Assembly (NCBI RefSeq): GCF_900112035.1
Contig: NZ_FOKC01000002.1
Span: 186,001 to 250,000, forward strand
Source: Nocardioides alpinus
Lineage (GTDB): Bacteria > Actinomycetota > Actinomycetes > Propionibacteriales > Nocardioidaceae
DNA length: 64,000 bases
Direction: 5' to 3'
Part shown: positions 16,740-25,473 of the stretch, piece after piece
Position numbering within the stretch: the stretch's first letter is position 1
Layout of the letters: each line of letters starts with the position of its first letter
Made by a program: the position numbers and the translations under genes
The notes under the pieces: generated by a model
What the model was told of the DNA's origin: nothing
What the model saw: the letters and a program-made list of their open reading frames with translations, nothing else
The model's database searches: none

Positions 16740-16742
16740 GGT
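16737..16742 (+). promoter_or_regulatory. Internal -10 element TAGGGT overlapping an upstream stop codon
   Basis: The TAG stop of the preceding gene is the first three bases of TAGGGT, which ends 7 nt before the GTG at 16750. The second gene of the cluster may therefore have its own leaderless promoter. Confidence 0.4.
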
Positions 16743-16749
16743 TCCGCGG

Positions 16750-19311
16750 GTGAGCGTCCCGGTCAGTGCCTCTGCGAGCGAGGACGTGACCGAGGGCGCG
16801 AGCGGCACGGGGCCTCTGGCTGACTACCGCGCGCAGGTGCGGACCGAGGGCGGACCGGACGAGTGGTACGACGCCTCGCACCGGCTGCGGCCCGAGCAGC
16901 ACCCGATCACGTCGGCGGTCGACCAGCTCGGGCTGCCGGGCCTGCTCGCGGCACGCGGGGAGGCACGCCGCCTGGTCGAGGACGACGGCATCCGCTACGG
17001 CCCGGGCGCGATGGACGACGACGCCGACCCCGGCCGCAGCTGGGTGATCGACCCGCTGCCGGTCGTCATCGGCAGCCAGGAGTGGGCCGGGCTGGAGTCC
17101 GCGCTTCGCCAGCGGGCGCTGCTGCTGCAGCTGCTGCACGACGACCTCTACGGCGCCCGTCGGCTGCTGTCCGACCGCGTGCTGCCCGCCGACGTCGTGC
17201 TGGGCCACCCCGGCTTCATCCGCGGCGCCGACGGCATCGCCCACCAGCGGCTGGTGCTCACCGCGACCGACCTCGCCCGCGACGCGGACGGCGCCTGGGC
17301 CGTGCTCGCCGACAAGACCGCCGCGCCCGCCGGAGCCGGCTACGCCATGGCCAACCGCCGCGTCACCAGCCGGGTGCTCGGCCCGGTGCACCGGCGGGCC
17401 TCCCTGGCGCGGCTGCGGGGGTTCTTCGACACGATGGCGCGCGCGCTCGGAGCAGTCGCCGGGAGCGACGTGGACACCCCGCGGGTGGTGCTGCTCTCCC
17501 CCGGGACGGGCGCCGAGACCGCCTTCGACCAGGGCTTCCTGGCCACCCTGCTGGGGTTCCCGCTCGTGGAGGGCGACGACCTGAGTGTGCGCGACGGACG
17601 GGTCTGGATCCGCAGCACCGGCCGCAGCGAGCCCGTCGACGTGGTGCTGCGCCGCCTCGACGCCGAGTTCTGCGACCCCCTCGAGCTGCGGGCCGACTCG
17701 CAGCTGGGGCTGCCCGGACTGGTGGAGTCCGCGCGTCGCGGCACGGTGCACCTCGCGAACCCCCTCGGCTCGGGCGTCCTGGAGAACCCCGGCCTCACGC
17801 CCTACCTCCCCGCCCTCTCCCGCCGTCTCCTCGGCGAGGACCTGGCCCTCCCCTCGGCCACGACCTGGTGGTGCGGCGAGCCTGCCGAGCTCTCCCACGT
17901 CCTGGCCCACCTCGACACGCTCGTCGTCAAGCCGATCTCCCGCGGAGCGGTGGTGGCAGCACGCTTCGGCTGGGACCTCTCGTCGGCGGAGCGCGACGAC
18001 CTGCGCCGTGAGATCTCCGCACGCCCCTGGGCATGGGTGGGCCAGGAGCCGATCGCCATGTCGACCGCCCCGGTCGTGACGCCCACCGGGCTCACCCCGG
18101 GCCGCTTCGTGCTCCGCACCTTCGGGGTCGCGCACGCGGACGAGCACCACGTCATGCCGGGCGGCCTGGGCCGGGTCAACACCTCCGCCGCGTCCCTGCT
18201 GGTCTCCAACGCGAGCGGGGCGCTGGCCAAGGACGTGTGGGTGCTGACCGACGAGCCCTCGGGCCTGCGCGGGTGGGCGTCGCGCGACCCGGCGACCCAA
18301 CCCGCCCTCGTCCGGCTGCAACGCCGCGCCGCCGTGGCCCCACGGGTGGCCGACAACCTGTTCTGGGTCGGTCGCTACGCCGAGCGGGCCGAGGGGATCG
18401 CTCGTCTGCTGCGCGTGGCCGACGACCTCGCCGAGGACCACGCCCAGCGTCCCGACACCCCGGGCGCCGCCACCATGGCCGTCATGGTGGCGGCCGGCGC
18501 GCGGCTCACCGGTCTCGCCCCCCAGCCGGGCATGTCGCCGTCCGACCACATCCGCGCCATGGTCGGCACGCCGCAGCAGGTCGGCACCCTCGCGCACACC
18601 GGCCACCGCATCGTGGCGGCGGCCGAGAACGTCCGTGACCAGCTCTCCCAGGACATCTGGCACGTCCTGTCGCGGCTGGCCCGCACCCTGGCGACACCGG
18701 CACCGACCGACGTACCCCTGCGGCAGCAGCTCGACGTCGTGCTCGAGTCGCTGCTCGCGGTCGCGGGCGTGGTGCACGAGAGCATGGTGCGCGACCAGAC
18801 GTGGGGCTTCCTCGACGGTGGCGTACGCGTGGAGCGCGCCCAGCACACCGTCGCCCTCCTCCGCGCCACGCTGGCGGTGGAGCGCGCGCCGATCACCGAC
18901 GGGCAGGTCACCGAGTCGGTCCTCGAGGCCTGCGAGAGCATCCTGACCCACCGGCGGCGTACGGCGTCCGGCGAGGGACCGGCGTGGCCGATCCACTCCG
19001 CGACGTCGCTGCTCCTGGTCGACCCCGGCAACCCCCGGTCGGTGGCCTTCCAGGTCGCCCGCCTCGGCAAGGCGCTGCGGCTCGCCGCCGACGACGACCT
19101 GGTCGAGAGGGCCGAGGCCCTCGGTGCCTCGCTCGCGGACCTCGATCTCGTCGACGTGTGCGCCGGCGACCGCGCCGAGCTGCGGGACGTGCTCGCCACG
19201 GTGGAGACGACCCTGCGCGCGATCTCGGCCGACCTGACCGCTCGACACTTCAGCCGCAAGCCCACGCAGCGGGTGCTCCTGGGTGACTGGGCGGGGGCGG
19301 GACGCCCGTGA
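16750..19311 (+). CDS. Circularly permuted ATP-grasp fused to alpha-E domain
   Basis: This 853-residue protein joins two families usually encoded separately. Residues about 20-500 match circularly permuted ATP-grasp proteins (COG2308), with SWVIDPLPVVIGSQEW, VLGHPGFIRG and LDTLVVKPISRG. Residues about 535-850 match the alpha-helical alpha-E domain (COG2307), beginning VADNLFWVGRYAERAEG and containing DQLSQDIWHVLSRL. ATP-grasp enzymes join a carboxylate to an amine using ATP. The cluster has been predicted to synthesise a peptide-like compound, but the product is unknown. The GTG start is 10 nt after the previous stop, and the last codons overlap the next gene by 4 bp. Confidence 0.9.
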   Translation: MSVPVSASASEDVTEGASGTGPLADYRAQVRTEGGPDEWYDASHRLRPEQHPITSAVDQLGLPGLLAARGEARRLVEDDGIRYGPGAMDDDADPGRSWVIDPLPVVIGSQEWAGLESALRQRALLLQLLHDDLYGARRLLSDRVLPADVVLGHPGFIRGADGIAHQRLVLTATDLARDADGAWAVLADKTAAPAGAGYAMANRRVTSRVLGPVHRRASLARLRGFFDTMARALGAVAGSDVDTPRVVLLSPGTGAETAFDQGFLATLLGFPLVEGDDLSVRDGRVWIRSTGRSEPVDVVLRRLDAEFCDPLELRADSQLGLPGLVESARRGTVHLANPLGSGVLENPGLTPYLPALSRRLLGEDLALPSATTWWCGEPAELSHVLAHLDTLVVKPISRGAVVAARFGWDLSSAERDDLRREISARPWAWVGQEPIAMSTAPVVTPTGLTPGRFVLRTFGVAHADEHHVMPGGLGRVNTSAASLLVSNASGALAKDVWVLTDEPSGLRGWASRDPATQPALVRLQRRAAVAPRVADNLFWVGRYAERAEGIARLLRVADDLAEDHAQRPDTPGAATMAVMVAAGARLTGLAPQPGMSPSDHIRAMVGTPQQVGTLAHTGHRIVAAAENVRDQLSQDIWHVLSRLARTLATPAPTDVPLRQQLDVVLESLLAVAGVVHESMVRDQTWGFLDGGVRVERAQHTVALLRATLAVERAPITDGQVTESVLEACESILTHRRRTASGEGPAWPIHSATSLLLVDPGNPRSVAFQVARLGKALRLAADDDLVERAEALGASLADLDLVDVCAGDRAELRDVLATVETTLRAISADLTARHFSRKPTQRVLLGDWAGAGRP

Positions 19312-20222
19312 GCCGCCAGGGCCCCGACGACTTCACGCCGCGCAGCTACGAGGTGCGGCACCGCACGACGTACACCTACGACGAGGACGTCACCACCTGC
19401 TACGAGCGGGGGTTCCTGCGGCCGCGGGAGACGCCGTCCCAGCGGGTGGTGAGCAACGACGTCGACATCTCGCCGGAGCCGCTCCTGGTGAGCGAGCACC
19501 GCGACCACTTCGGCAACGAGAGCTTCTACGTCGAGGTGCGGACCCCGCACCGGGTCCTCGAGGTCACCAAGACCAGCGTCGTGCACGTCGCGTGGCCGCT
19601 CGTCGACCTCGCGGCGCTCGACCGGTGGACGGTGGCATCCGCGGCCGAGGAGATCCGCAGGACGGGCGACCCCGCCACCGTGTCGACCCACCTGCTCCCC
19701 TCGGTGCTGGTGGACGTCGACGACGCGGTATGCGCCTACGCCGCCACCCACCTCACCCCCACCCGGCCGCTGGGCGAGGCGGTCGTCGCGCTGACGCACG
19801 CGATCTTCGACGACTTCGACTACCGGTCAGGGGTCACCAACGTCCGCACGACGTTGCAGGACCTGCTGGAGTCGCGCCAGGGGGTGTGCCAGGACTTCAC
19901 CCACCTCGCGCTGGGGTGCCTGCGCGCCGTCGGCCTCCCGGGCCGCTACGTGAGCGGCTACCTCGAGACCGCACCCCCGCCGGGGAAGGTGAAGCTGGAG
20001 GGGGCCGACGCGTCGCACGCCTGGGCGTCGGTCCTGACTCCCGACGGGACGTGGGTCGACCTCGACCCGACCAACGACCACCTCGCCGACAGCCGCTACG
20101 TCGTCACCGCCTGGGGGCGCGACTTCCGCGACGTGTCCCCGCTCAAGGGCGTGATCTTCACCGAGTCCACGACGTCCTCGCTCAAGGTCGGGGTCGACGT
20201 GACGCGGCTGCCGGAGCTGTAG
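19308..20222 (+). CDS. Transglutaminase-like cysteine protease family protein
   Basis: A 304-residue COG1305 protein: an N-terminal beta domain (EVRHRTTYTYDEDVTTCYE) and a catalytic core with Cys194 (RQGVCQDFTH), His237 (DASHAWASV) and Asp253 (VDLDPTNDH). All three residues of the papain-like triad are intact. It overlaps the ATP-grasp/alpha-E gene by GTGA, so it is co-translated. In this cluster it probably hydrolyses or ligates the peptide made by the ligases, which is inference. There is no signal peptide. Confidence 0.9.
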   Translation: MSRQGPDDFTPRSYEVRHRTTYTYDEDVTTCYERGFLRPRETPSQRVVSNDVDISPEPLLVSEHRDHFGNESFYVEVRTPHRVLEVTKTSVVHVAWPLVDLAALDRWTVASAAEEIRRTGDPATVSTHLLPSVLVDVDDAVCAYAATHLTPTRPLGEAVVALTHAIFDDFDYRSGVTNVRTTLQDLLESRQGVCQDFTHLALGCLRAVGLPGRYVSGYLETAPPPGKVKLEGADASHAWASVLTPDGTWVDLDPTNDHLADSRYVVTAWGRDFRDVSPLKGVIFTESTTSSLKVGVDVTRLPEL

Positions 20223-20242
20223 CCGGGCCGCTGCCCGAGCCG

Positions 20243-21055
20243 TCAGCGCAGCTGGGTGAGGGTCAGCCCGTCGTCGGCCGGCAGGGCGGGGGCGACGCTC
20301 GCACCCACCTGGACCTGCAGCAGGCCCGCCTGGCCGGCGTTGACGGTCAGGAAGGCGGTGTCGGCAGCGTCGCGCCCGGTGGCGATGCGGACCAGGGAGC
20401 CGCGCGGCGCGAGCCCGGTGCCGTCGACGACGTACCACCGCCCGTCGAGGGCGACCTCGGTGACCGCGTGGAAGTCCATCGGCACCAGGCCAGGTGCGTA
20501 GACGCTGACGAGCCGGGCCGGCACACCCAGTGCGCGCAGCATCGTGGTCACCACGTGCGAGGTGTCCCGGCACACCCCCTGCCGTCGGAGGTAGGTCTCC
20601 AGGGCGCCGTCGAGCGGTCCGCTGCTGCCCGGCGCGTAGGTGATGTGGTCGAGCGCCCAGCGGACGACCGCGCGCACGAGGTCCTCGCCCGTGCGACCGC
20701 CGAACAGCTCGCGCGCCACCGGGGTGAGCCGATCGGAGTCGCAGTAGCGGCTCGGGCGGGTGAACTCCACGCCCTCGAGCTCGGTGAGCGGGGCCGGGGG
20801 TCCGCCGAGCGGCACCACGGCGTCGTACCGCACGACGAGCGTGCCGACGGGCGCCCGCGCGACCCGGTGCAGGCGGGTGCCGCCGGCTGCGAGGAGCTCG
20901 CTGGGCTCGAGGAGCCCCGCCTCGGAGGTGACGGTGAGCGACTCCTGGGTCGGCGCCAGGTCGGCGGCGACCGCCACGGAGAGCACCAGGTCGGCGGGCG
21001 CGCCGACCTGGAGCCGTACGGTGCTGCTGACCGTACGGGTGAGGGCTGGGCCCAT
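20243..21055 (-). CDS. Transglutaminase-like protein coupled to ispG
   Basis: A 270-residue protein with a beta-rich N-domain and a transglutaminase core: Cys162 (RRQGVCRDTSH), His196 (MDFHAVTEV) and Asp211 (WYVVDGTG). It is smaller than the transglutaminase on the other strand and belongs to a different subfamily. Its ATG overlaps the ispG stop by one base (TGATG), so it is expressed with the isoprenoid gene. It ends 20 bp from the convergent cluster, suggesting that it is a fourth member of the peptide system captured by the ispG operon. Confidence 0.88.
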   Translation of the reverse strand: MGPALTRTVSSTVRLQVGAPADLVLSVAVAADLAPTQESLTVTSEAGLLEPSELLAAGGTRLHRVARAPVGTLVVRYDAVVPLGGPPAPLTELEGVEFTRPSRYCDSDRLTPVARELFGGRTGEDLVRAVVRWALDHITYAPGSSGPLDGALETYLRRQGVCRDTSHVVTTMLRALGVPARLVSVYAPGLVPMDFHAVTEVALDGRWYVVDGTGLAPRGSLVRIATGRDAADTAFLTVNAGQAGLLQVQVGASVAPALPADDGLTLTQLR

Positions 21056-22206
21056 CAGCTGACGCTGACCGACGCCTCGGAGCCCTCGACCGGCTCCATC
21101 CCCTCGGCGAGGCGCATGGCCTCCTCGATGAGGGTCTCGACGATCATCGACTCGGGGACGGTCTTGATGACCTCGCCCTTGACGAAGATCTGGCCCTTGC
21201 CGTTGCCGGAGGCGACACCCAGGTCGGCCTCGCGGGCCTCGCCGGGTCCGTTGACGACACAGCCCATGACGGCCACGCGCAGCGGCACCTCCATGCCCTC
21301 GAGGCCGGCGGTGACCTCCTCGGCGAGCTTGTAGACGTCGACCTGGGCGCGCCCGCACGACGGGCAGGAGACGATCTCGAGACGACGGGGCTTGAGGTTG
21401 AGCGACTCCAGGATCTGGAGGCCGACCTTGACCTCCTCGACCGGCGGCGCGGACAGCGAGACGCGGATGGTGTCGCCGATGCCCTTGCTGAGGAGGTGGC
21501 CGAAGGCGACGCTCGACTTGATGGTGCCCTGGAACGCGGGGCCGGCCTCGGTGACGCCGAGGTGCAGCGGCCAGTCGCCGGCCTCGGCGAGCAGCTCGTA
21601 GGCGCGGACCATCACGACGGGGTCGTTGTGCTTGACCGAGATCTTGAAGTCGTGGAAGTCGTGCTCCTCGAAGAGGCTCGCCTCCCAGACCGCCGACTCG
21701 ACGAGCGCCTCGGGGGTCGCCTTGCCGTACTTGTCCATGATCCGCTTGTCGAGCGAGCCCGCGTTGACGCCGATCCGGATCGAGGTGCCGCGGTCCTTGG
21801 CGGCCCGGGCGATCTCCTTGACCTGGTCGTCGAACTTGCGGATGTTGCCGGGGTTGACCCGCACGGCCGCGCAGCCGGCGTCGATCGCCGCGAAGACGTA
21901 CTTCGGCTGGAAGTGGATGTCGGCGATCACCGGGATCTGCGACTTCTGGGCGATGGCCGGCAGGGCGTCCGCGTCGTCCTGGCTGGGGCACGCCACGCGG
22001 ACGATGTCGCAGCCGGTGGCGGTGAGCTCGGCGATCTGCTGGAGCGTCGCGTTGACGTCGGAGGTCAGCGTGGTGGTCATCGACTGCACGGAGATCGGCG
22101 AGTCGCTCCCGACCCCCACCGAGCCGACCTTGATCTGCCGGGTCCGGCGGCGCGGGGACAGCACGGGCGGGGGAAGAGCGGGCATGCCAAGGCCGACAGC
22201 AGTCAT
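21055..22206 (-). CDS. ispG: 4-hydroxy-3-methylbut-2-en-1-yl diphosphate synthase
   Basis: IspG (GcpE) is the [4Fe-4S] enzyme that converts methylerythritol cyclodiphosphate to HMBPP in the MEP isoprenoid pathway. At 383 residues it has the TIM-barrel N-domain ([39 protein letters not shown]). The cluster-binding C-domain has Cys281 and Cys284 (SCPSCGR), Cys316 ([10 protein letters not shown]) and Glu323. TACGAT lies 6 nt before the ATG. Together with rseP and dxr it reproduces the order seen in M. tuberculosis. Confidence 0.97.
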   Translation of the reverse strand: MTAVGLGMPALPPPVLSPRRRTRQIKVGSVGVGSDSPISVQSMTTTLTSDVNATLQQIAELTATGCDIVRVACPSQDDADALPAIAQKSQIPVIADIHFQPKYVFAAIDAGCAAVRVNPGNIRKFDDQVKEIARAAKDRGTSIRIGVNAGSLDKRIMDKYGKATPEALVESAVWEASLFEEHDFHDFKISVKHNDPVVMVRAYELLAEAGDWPLHLGVTEAGPAFQGTIKSSVAFGHLLSKGIGDTIRVSLSAPPVEEVKVGLQILESLNLKPRRLEIVSCPSCGRAQVDVYKLAEEVTAGLEGMEVPLRVAVMGCVVNGPGEAREADLGVASGNGKGQIFVKGEVIKTVPESMIVETLIEEAMRLAEGMEPVEGSEASVSVS

Positions 22207-22212
22207 GGCTCC

Positions 22213-22218
22213 ATCGTA
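22213..22218 (-). promoter_or_regulatory. -10 element TACGAT for ispG
   Basis: TACGAT on the minus strand ends 6 nt before the ATG at 22206, consistent with a leaderless ispG transcript. Confidence 0.5.
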
Positions 22219-22263
22219 CGGGCCGGGGCGTCGTACGCCCCTCTCGGCGGGACCGCCGCGGGG

Positions 22264-22387
22264 GCGGTGCGTGGGGCAGGTTCCGAGGCTGCCGAACCTG
22301 CCTGGCTCACCGCCCGGCCCCGGACCCTGGTGAAGCGGTGCGTGAAGCAGGTTCTGAGGCTGCCGAACCTGTCTGGCTCACCGCCCG
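22264..22387. repeat. Two tandem copies of a 53-nt palindromic element
   Basis: Copies at 22264-22316 and 22335-22387 (period 71) differ at four positions. Each is an imperfect palindrome: outer arms GCGGTG/CACCGC and inner arms CAGGTTC/GAACCTG around a 10-nt loop. They lie between the rseP stop and the ispG start, on the downstream side of rseP, and could act as a transcript-ending or RNA-stabilising structure. Confidence 0.7.
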
Positions 22388-22416
22388 ACAGAGTGCCAGG
22401 GAGGAGCCCCCGCCGC

Positions 22417-23763
22417 TCAGCTGATGTGGAGCGGCACCACGAGGTCGGCCACGATCAGGACCACGCCCATGACCAGCATCGCCAGCCCCACGACGTACGC
22501 CACCGGCAGGAGCTTGGCGACGTCGACGTGCCCGGGGTCCGGGCGACCGCGCAGGCGGGCGACACCGCGCTTGAGACCTTCGTAGAGCGCGCCGGCGATG
22601 TGGCCGCCGTCGAGCGGGAGCAGCGGCACGAAGTTGAACATGCCGATGAAGAAGTTGAAGCTCGCGATCAGGAAGAGCAGCGTCACGATCTTGTCCACGA
22701 GCGGGAAGGCCTCGCTGGCCGCGGCCTCGCCGGCGAACCGGCCGCCCCCGACGATCGAGACCGGGCTCTCCGGGTCACGCTCCTGCAGCCCGACGATCGC
22801 GCGGCCCACCTCGTAGACCTTCACCGGCAGCTGGCCGAGCGCCTGGACCGTCTCGACGGTCATGGTGCCCATCTGGTCGGCGGTGTAGAGCAGGCCACCG
22901 GTCTGGAGGTTCACCTCCGGCTGGACCCCGAGGAAGCCGACCTCGGTCATCGTCTCGTCCTCGAGGGAGGTCCGGCGAAGGGTGACGGTGGTGTTGGTCT
23001 CGAGCGTCATCGGCTCGCCGCCACGGACGATCTCGATGATGGCGTCGCCGTCGGCGTTGGCGCGGATCTGCTCCTGGAAGGTGTCCCAGTCGGAGAAGGG
23101 CGTGCCGTTGAAGCTGACGATCTCGTCGCCGGCCTGCATGCCGGCCTCGGCGGCCGGGGTCGGCGGGTCCGCGGCCGTGCACTCGCGACCGGCCTCCGCC
23201 GCTGGGATCACGCACGCGGGTACCGACTGCACAGTGGGCTCGACGACCTGGTCGCGCGGGTTGCCGTAGGTCGCGAACAGGATCGCGAAGAGCGACGTCG
23301 CGATGGCGATGTTGACCATCGGGCCGCCCGCCATCACGATCACCTTCTTCCACCACGCGAGGCGGTAGAAGAGGCGGTCGGTGTCGTACTGCTTGACGTA
23401 CTCCCACTCCGCGGCGCGCGCGTCGGAGATCAGCTGGGTGAACATCCCGGTGTTGGAGCGGCGCACCTTGTGCACCGCCTCGCCGTCCTCGTCGTACGTC
23501 GTCTCCTCGACGAGGTCCTCGGCTCCCGGGGGGAGCATCCCGACGATCTTGACGTAGCCGCCGAGCGGGATCGCCTTGATGCCGTACTCGGTCTCGCCGA
23601 TCTGCTTGCTCCACACGGTCGGCCCGAAGCCGATGAACCACTGCGGCACCTTGCAGCCGAACTTCTTGGCCGGGACGAGGTGGCCGAACTCGTGCAGCCC
23701 GATCGAGACGAGGATCGCCACGACGAACGAGACGACGCCGAGGGTGTAGAGCAGGACGGTCAT
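22417..23763 (-). CDS. rseP: Site-2 intramembrane zinc protease RseP/Rip1
   Basis: An M50 protease that cleaves membrane anti-sigma factors and other substrates within the bilayer. At 448 residues it has an N-terminal membrane helix carrying His24-Glu25-His28 (GLHEFGHLV) and a middle PDZ domain (about 210-330, with GMQAGDEIVSFNG). The second metal-ligand motif is in a C-terminal helix (PLLPLDGGHIAG), and a last membrane segment follows (GLAMLVMGVVLIVADL). The position between dxr and ispG matches Rip1 of mycobacteria. AAGGA about 11 nt upstream supports the ATG. Confidence 0.93.
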   Translation of the reverse strand: MTVLLYTLGVVSFVVAILVSIGLHEFGHLVPAKKFGCKVPQWFIGFGPTVWSKQIGETEYGIKAIPLGGYVKIVGMLPPGAEDLVEETTYDEDGEAVHKVRRSNTGMFTQLISDARAAEWEYVKQYDTDRLFYRLAWWKKVIVMAGGPMVNIAIATSLFAILFATYGNPRDQVVEPTVQSVPACVIPAAEAGRECTAADPPTPAAEAGMQAGDEIVSFNGTPFSDWDTFQEQIRANADGDAIIEIVRGGEPMTLETNTTVTLRRTSLEDETMTEVGFLGVQPEVNLQTGGLLYTADQMGTMTVETVQALGQLPVKVYEVGRAIVGLQERDPESPVSIVGGGRFAGEAAASEAFPLVDKIVTLLFLIASFNFFIGMFNFVPLLPLDGGHIAGALYEGLKRGVARLRGRPDPGHVDVAKLLPVAYVVGLAMLVMGVVLIVADLVVPLHIS

Positions 23764-23780
23764 GTGGGGGCAGGTCCTTG

Positions 23781-24869
23781 TCAGGGGATGAGGGCGGCCG
23801 CCTCCGCGCGCGCCCAGGCGTCGGCCGCGAGGACGTCGTCCACGGTGAAGTGCTCCCTCGATGGTACGTCGTGGGCGTCCAGGATCCGCCTCACCGTGGA
23901 CACGATGTCCGGGAACCGCAGCCGCCCCTCGTGGAAGGCGTCGACCGCGACCTCGTTGGCAGCGTTGTAGACGGCGGGCGCGGTGCCACCGCGCTCCCCC
24001 GCCCGACGGGCGAGCGTCACCGCCGGGAACACCTCGTCGTCGAGGGGCTCGAAGCGCCAGTCGGCGGCCTTCGTCCAGTCGATCGGGGTCTCCGCGTCGG
24101 GGACCCGGTCGGGCCAGGCCATCCCGATCGCGATCGGCACGAGCATGGTCGGCAGGCCGAGCTGGGCGACCACGGCGCCGTCGACGAACTCCACCATCGA
24201 GTGGATGAGCTGCTGCGGGTGGACGACCACGTCGATGCGGTCGTAGGGGACGTCGAAGAGCAGGTGCGCCTCGATCACCTCGAGGCCCTTGTTGATCAGC
24301 GTCGCGGAGTTGGTCGTGATGACGCGGCCCATCGCGAAGTTGGGGTGGGCGAGCGCCTGGTCGGGGGTCACGTCGGCCAGCTCGGCGGCGCTGCGGCCGC
24401 GGAACGGACCTCCCGACGCGGTCAGCACGAGGCGACGCACCTCGGTCGCCGAGCCGGCGCGCAGGCTCTGGGCGATGGCGCTGTGCTCGGAGTCGACGGG
24501 GACGATCTGCCCCGGGCGGGCGCGCTCCTTGACCAGCGGACCGCCGATGATCAGCGACTCCTTGTTGGCCAGCGCGAGGGTGGTGCCGGCGTCGAGCGCG
24601 GCCAGGGTGGGTCGCAGGCCGACCGCACCGGTGATGCCGTTGAGCACGACGTCGCACGCCATCGAGGCGGCCTCGGTGGAGGCGTCCTCGCCGAGCCCCG
24701 AGTACGCCGGCGCGAACTCCGCCACCTGGGCGTCGAACAGCTCCTCCTGGGAGCCGCCGGCCGTCAGCCCGACCACCCGGAACCGGTCGGGATGGGCGCG
24801 CACCAGGTCGAGGGCCTGGGTGCCGATGGAGCCGGTCGAGCCGAGGATGACGATGTCGCGCGCGCTCAC
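23781..24869 (-). CDS. dxr: 1-deoxy-D-xylulose 5-phosphate reductoisomerase
   Basis: Dxr (IspC) uses NADPH to convert DXP to MEP, the committed step of the MEP pathway. The 362 residues show the nucleotide-binding GSTGSIGTQALDLV (10-23), the metal and substrate region VPVDSEHSAIAQ and ASGGPFRG, and HPNFAMGRVITTNSATL. AVYNAANEVAVDAF lies near the C-terminus. It is slightly shorter than E. coli Dxr (398). It is 17 bp upstream of rseP and transcribed in the same direction. Confidence 0.97.
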   Translation of the reverse strand: MSARDIVILGSTGSIGTQALDLVRAHPDRFRVVGLTAGGSQEELFDAQVAEFAPAYSGLGEDASTEAASMACDVVLNGITGAVGLRPTLAALDAGTTLALANKESLIIGGPLVKERARPGQIVPVDSEHSAIAQSLRAGSATEVRRLVLTASGGPFRGRSAAELADVTPDQALAHPNFAMGRVITTNSATLINKGLEVIEAHLLFDVPYDRIDVVVHPQQLIHSMVEFVDGAVVAQLGLPTMLVPIAIGMAWPDRVPDAETPIDWTKAADWRFEPLDDEVFPAVTLARRAGERGGTAPAVYNAANEVAVDAFHEGRLRFPDIVSTVRRILDAHDVPSREHFTVDDVLAADAWARAEAAALIP

Positions 24870-24881
24870 CGGATCAGTCTG

Positions 24882-25466
24882 TCAGTGACTCGCGAACGAC
24901 CAGAACTCCAGCCCGCCGACCTGCACGAGCTCGAGGCCCGGGGGCGACGACTGCTGGTCGCCGGCACCCAGCGCCGCGAGGACCGTCAGCGTGCGGTCGC
25001 CGTGGCGCGCCAGCACGGCGTCACCCGGCACGTCCGCGCAGCCGGCCGGATCGGTCCGCCCGGCGCGCTGGGCGATGTCCCACGGGAGAGGCTCGTCGTC
25101 GGCCGTGAGCACGACGCCGTCCGCGCTGTCGCTGACGACCATCGAGGCGTCGGCGGCCGGCGGGTCGTCGTACACGCTGACCGCGCCCACGCGCGCGGCC
25201 GCCAGGCCCACGACAATCCCCGTCACGCGCGGGACGGCGCCGACCGCGACCGGGTCGCCGATCCCGATGCCGAAGGCGCGCAGCACCCCCGCGCACGCGC
25301 CCACCTCGGTGAGGAGCCGCGCGAAGGTCCAGTCCCCGCCGGGATCGGTGAGGGCGATGTCCTCCGCGCGCCCGCGGATCACGTGGATGTCGAGGGCGTT
25401 GTAGCAGGCGTTGAGGGTGCCGGCGTCGCCGTCCGTGGGCGCGCGGAACCAGTTCACATCAGGCAT
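24882..25466 (-). CDS. Acyl-CoA-synthetase-like N-terminal fragment
   Basis: A 194-residue protein resembling only the beginning of acetyl-CoA synthetases: VNWFRAPTDGDAGTLNACYN and ALDIHVIRGRAEDIALTDP are typical of the N-terminal region. RLLTEVGACAGVLRAFGIG and AAARVGAVSVYDDP resemble the first part of the AMP-binding domain. The P-loop, the A-motifs and the whole C-domain are absent, so it should not adenylate a substrate. The frame is open and GC-rich, so it may be a maintained short protein rather than debris. It sits 12 bp upstream of dxr, and its role is unknown. Confidence 0.75.
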   Translation of the reverse strand: MPDVNWFRAPTDGDAGTLNACYNALDIHVIRGRAEDIALTDPGGDWTFARLLTEVGACAGVLRAFGIGIGDPVAVGAVPRVTGIVVGLAAARVGAVSVYDDPPAADASMVVSDSADGVVLTADDEPLPWDIAQRAGRTDPAGCADVPGDAVLARHGDRTLTVLAALGAGDQQSSPPGLELVQVGGLEFWSFASH

Positions 25467-25473
25467 CGGGCGA

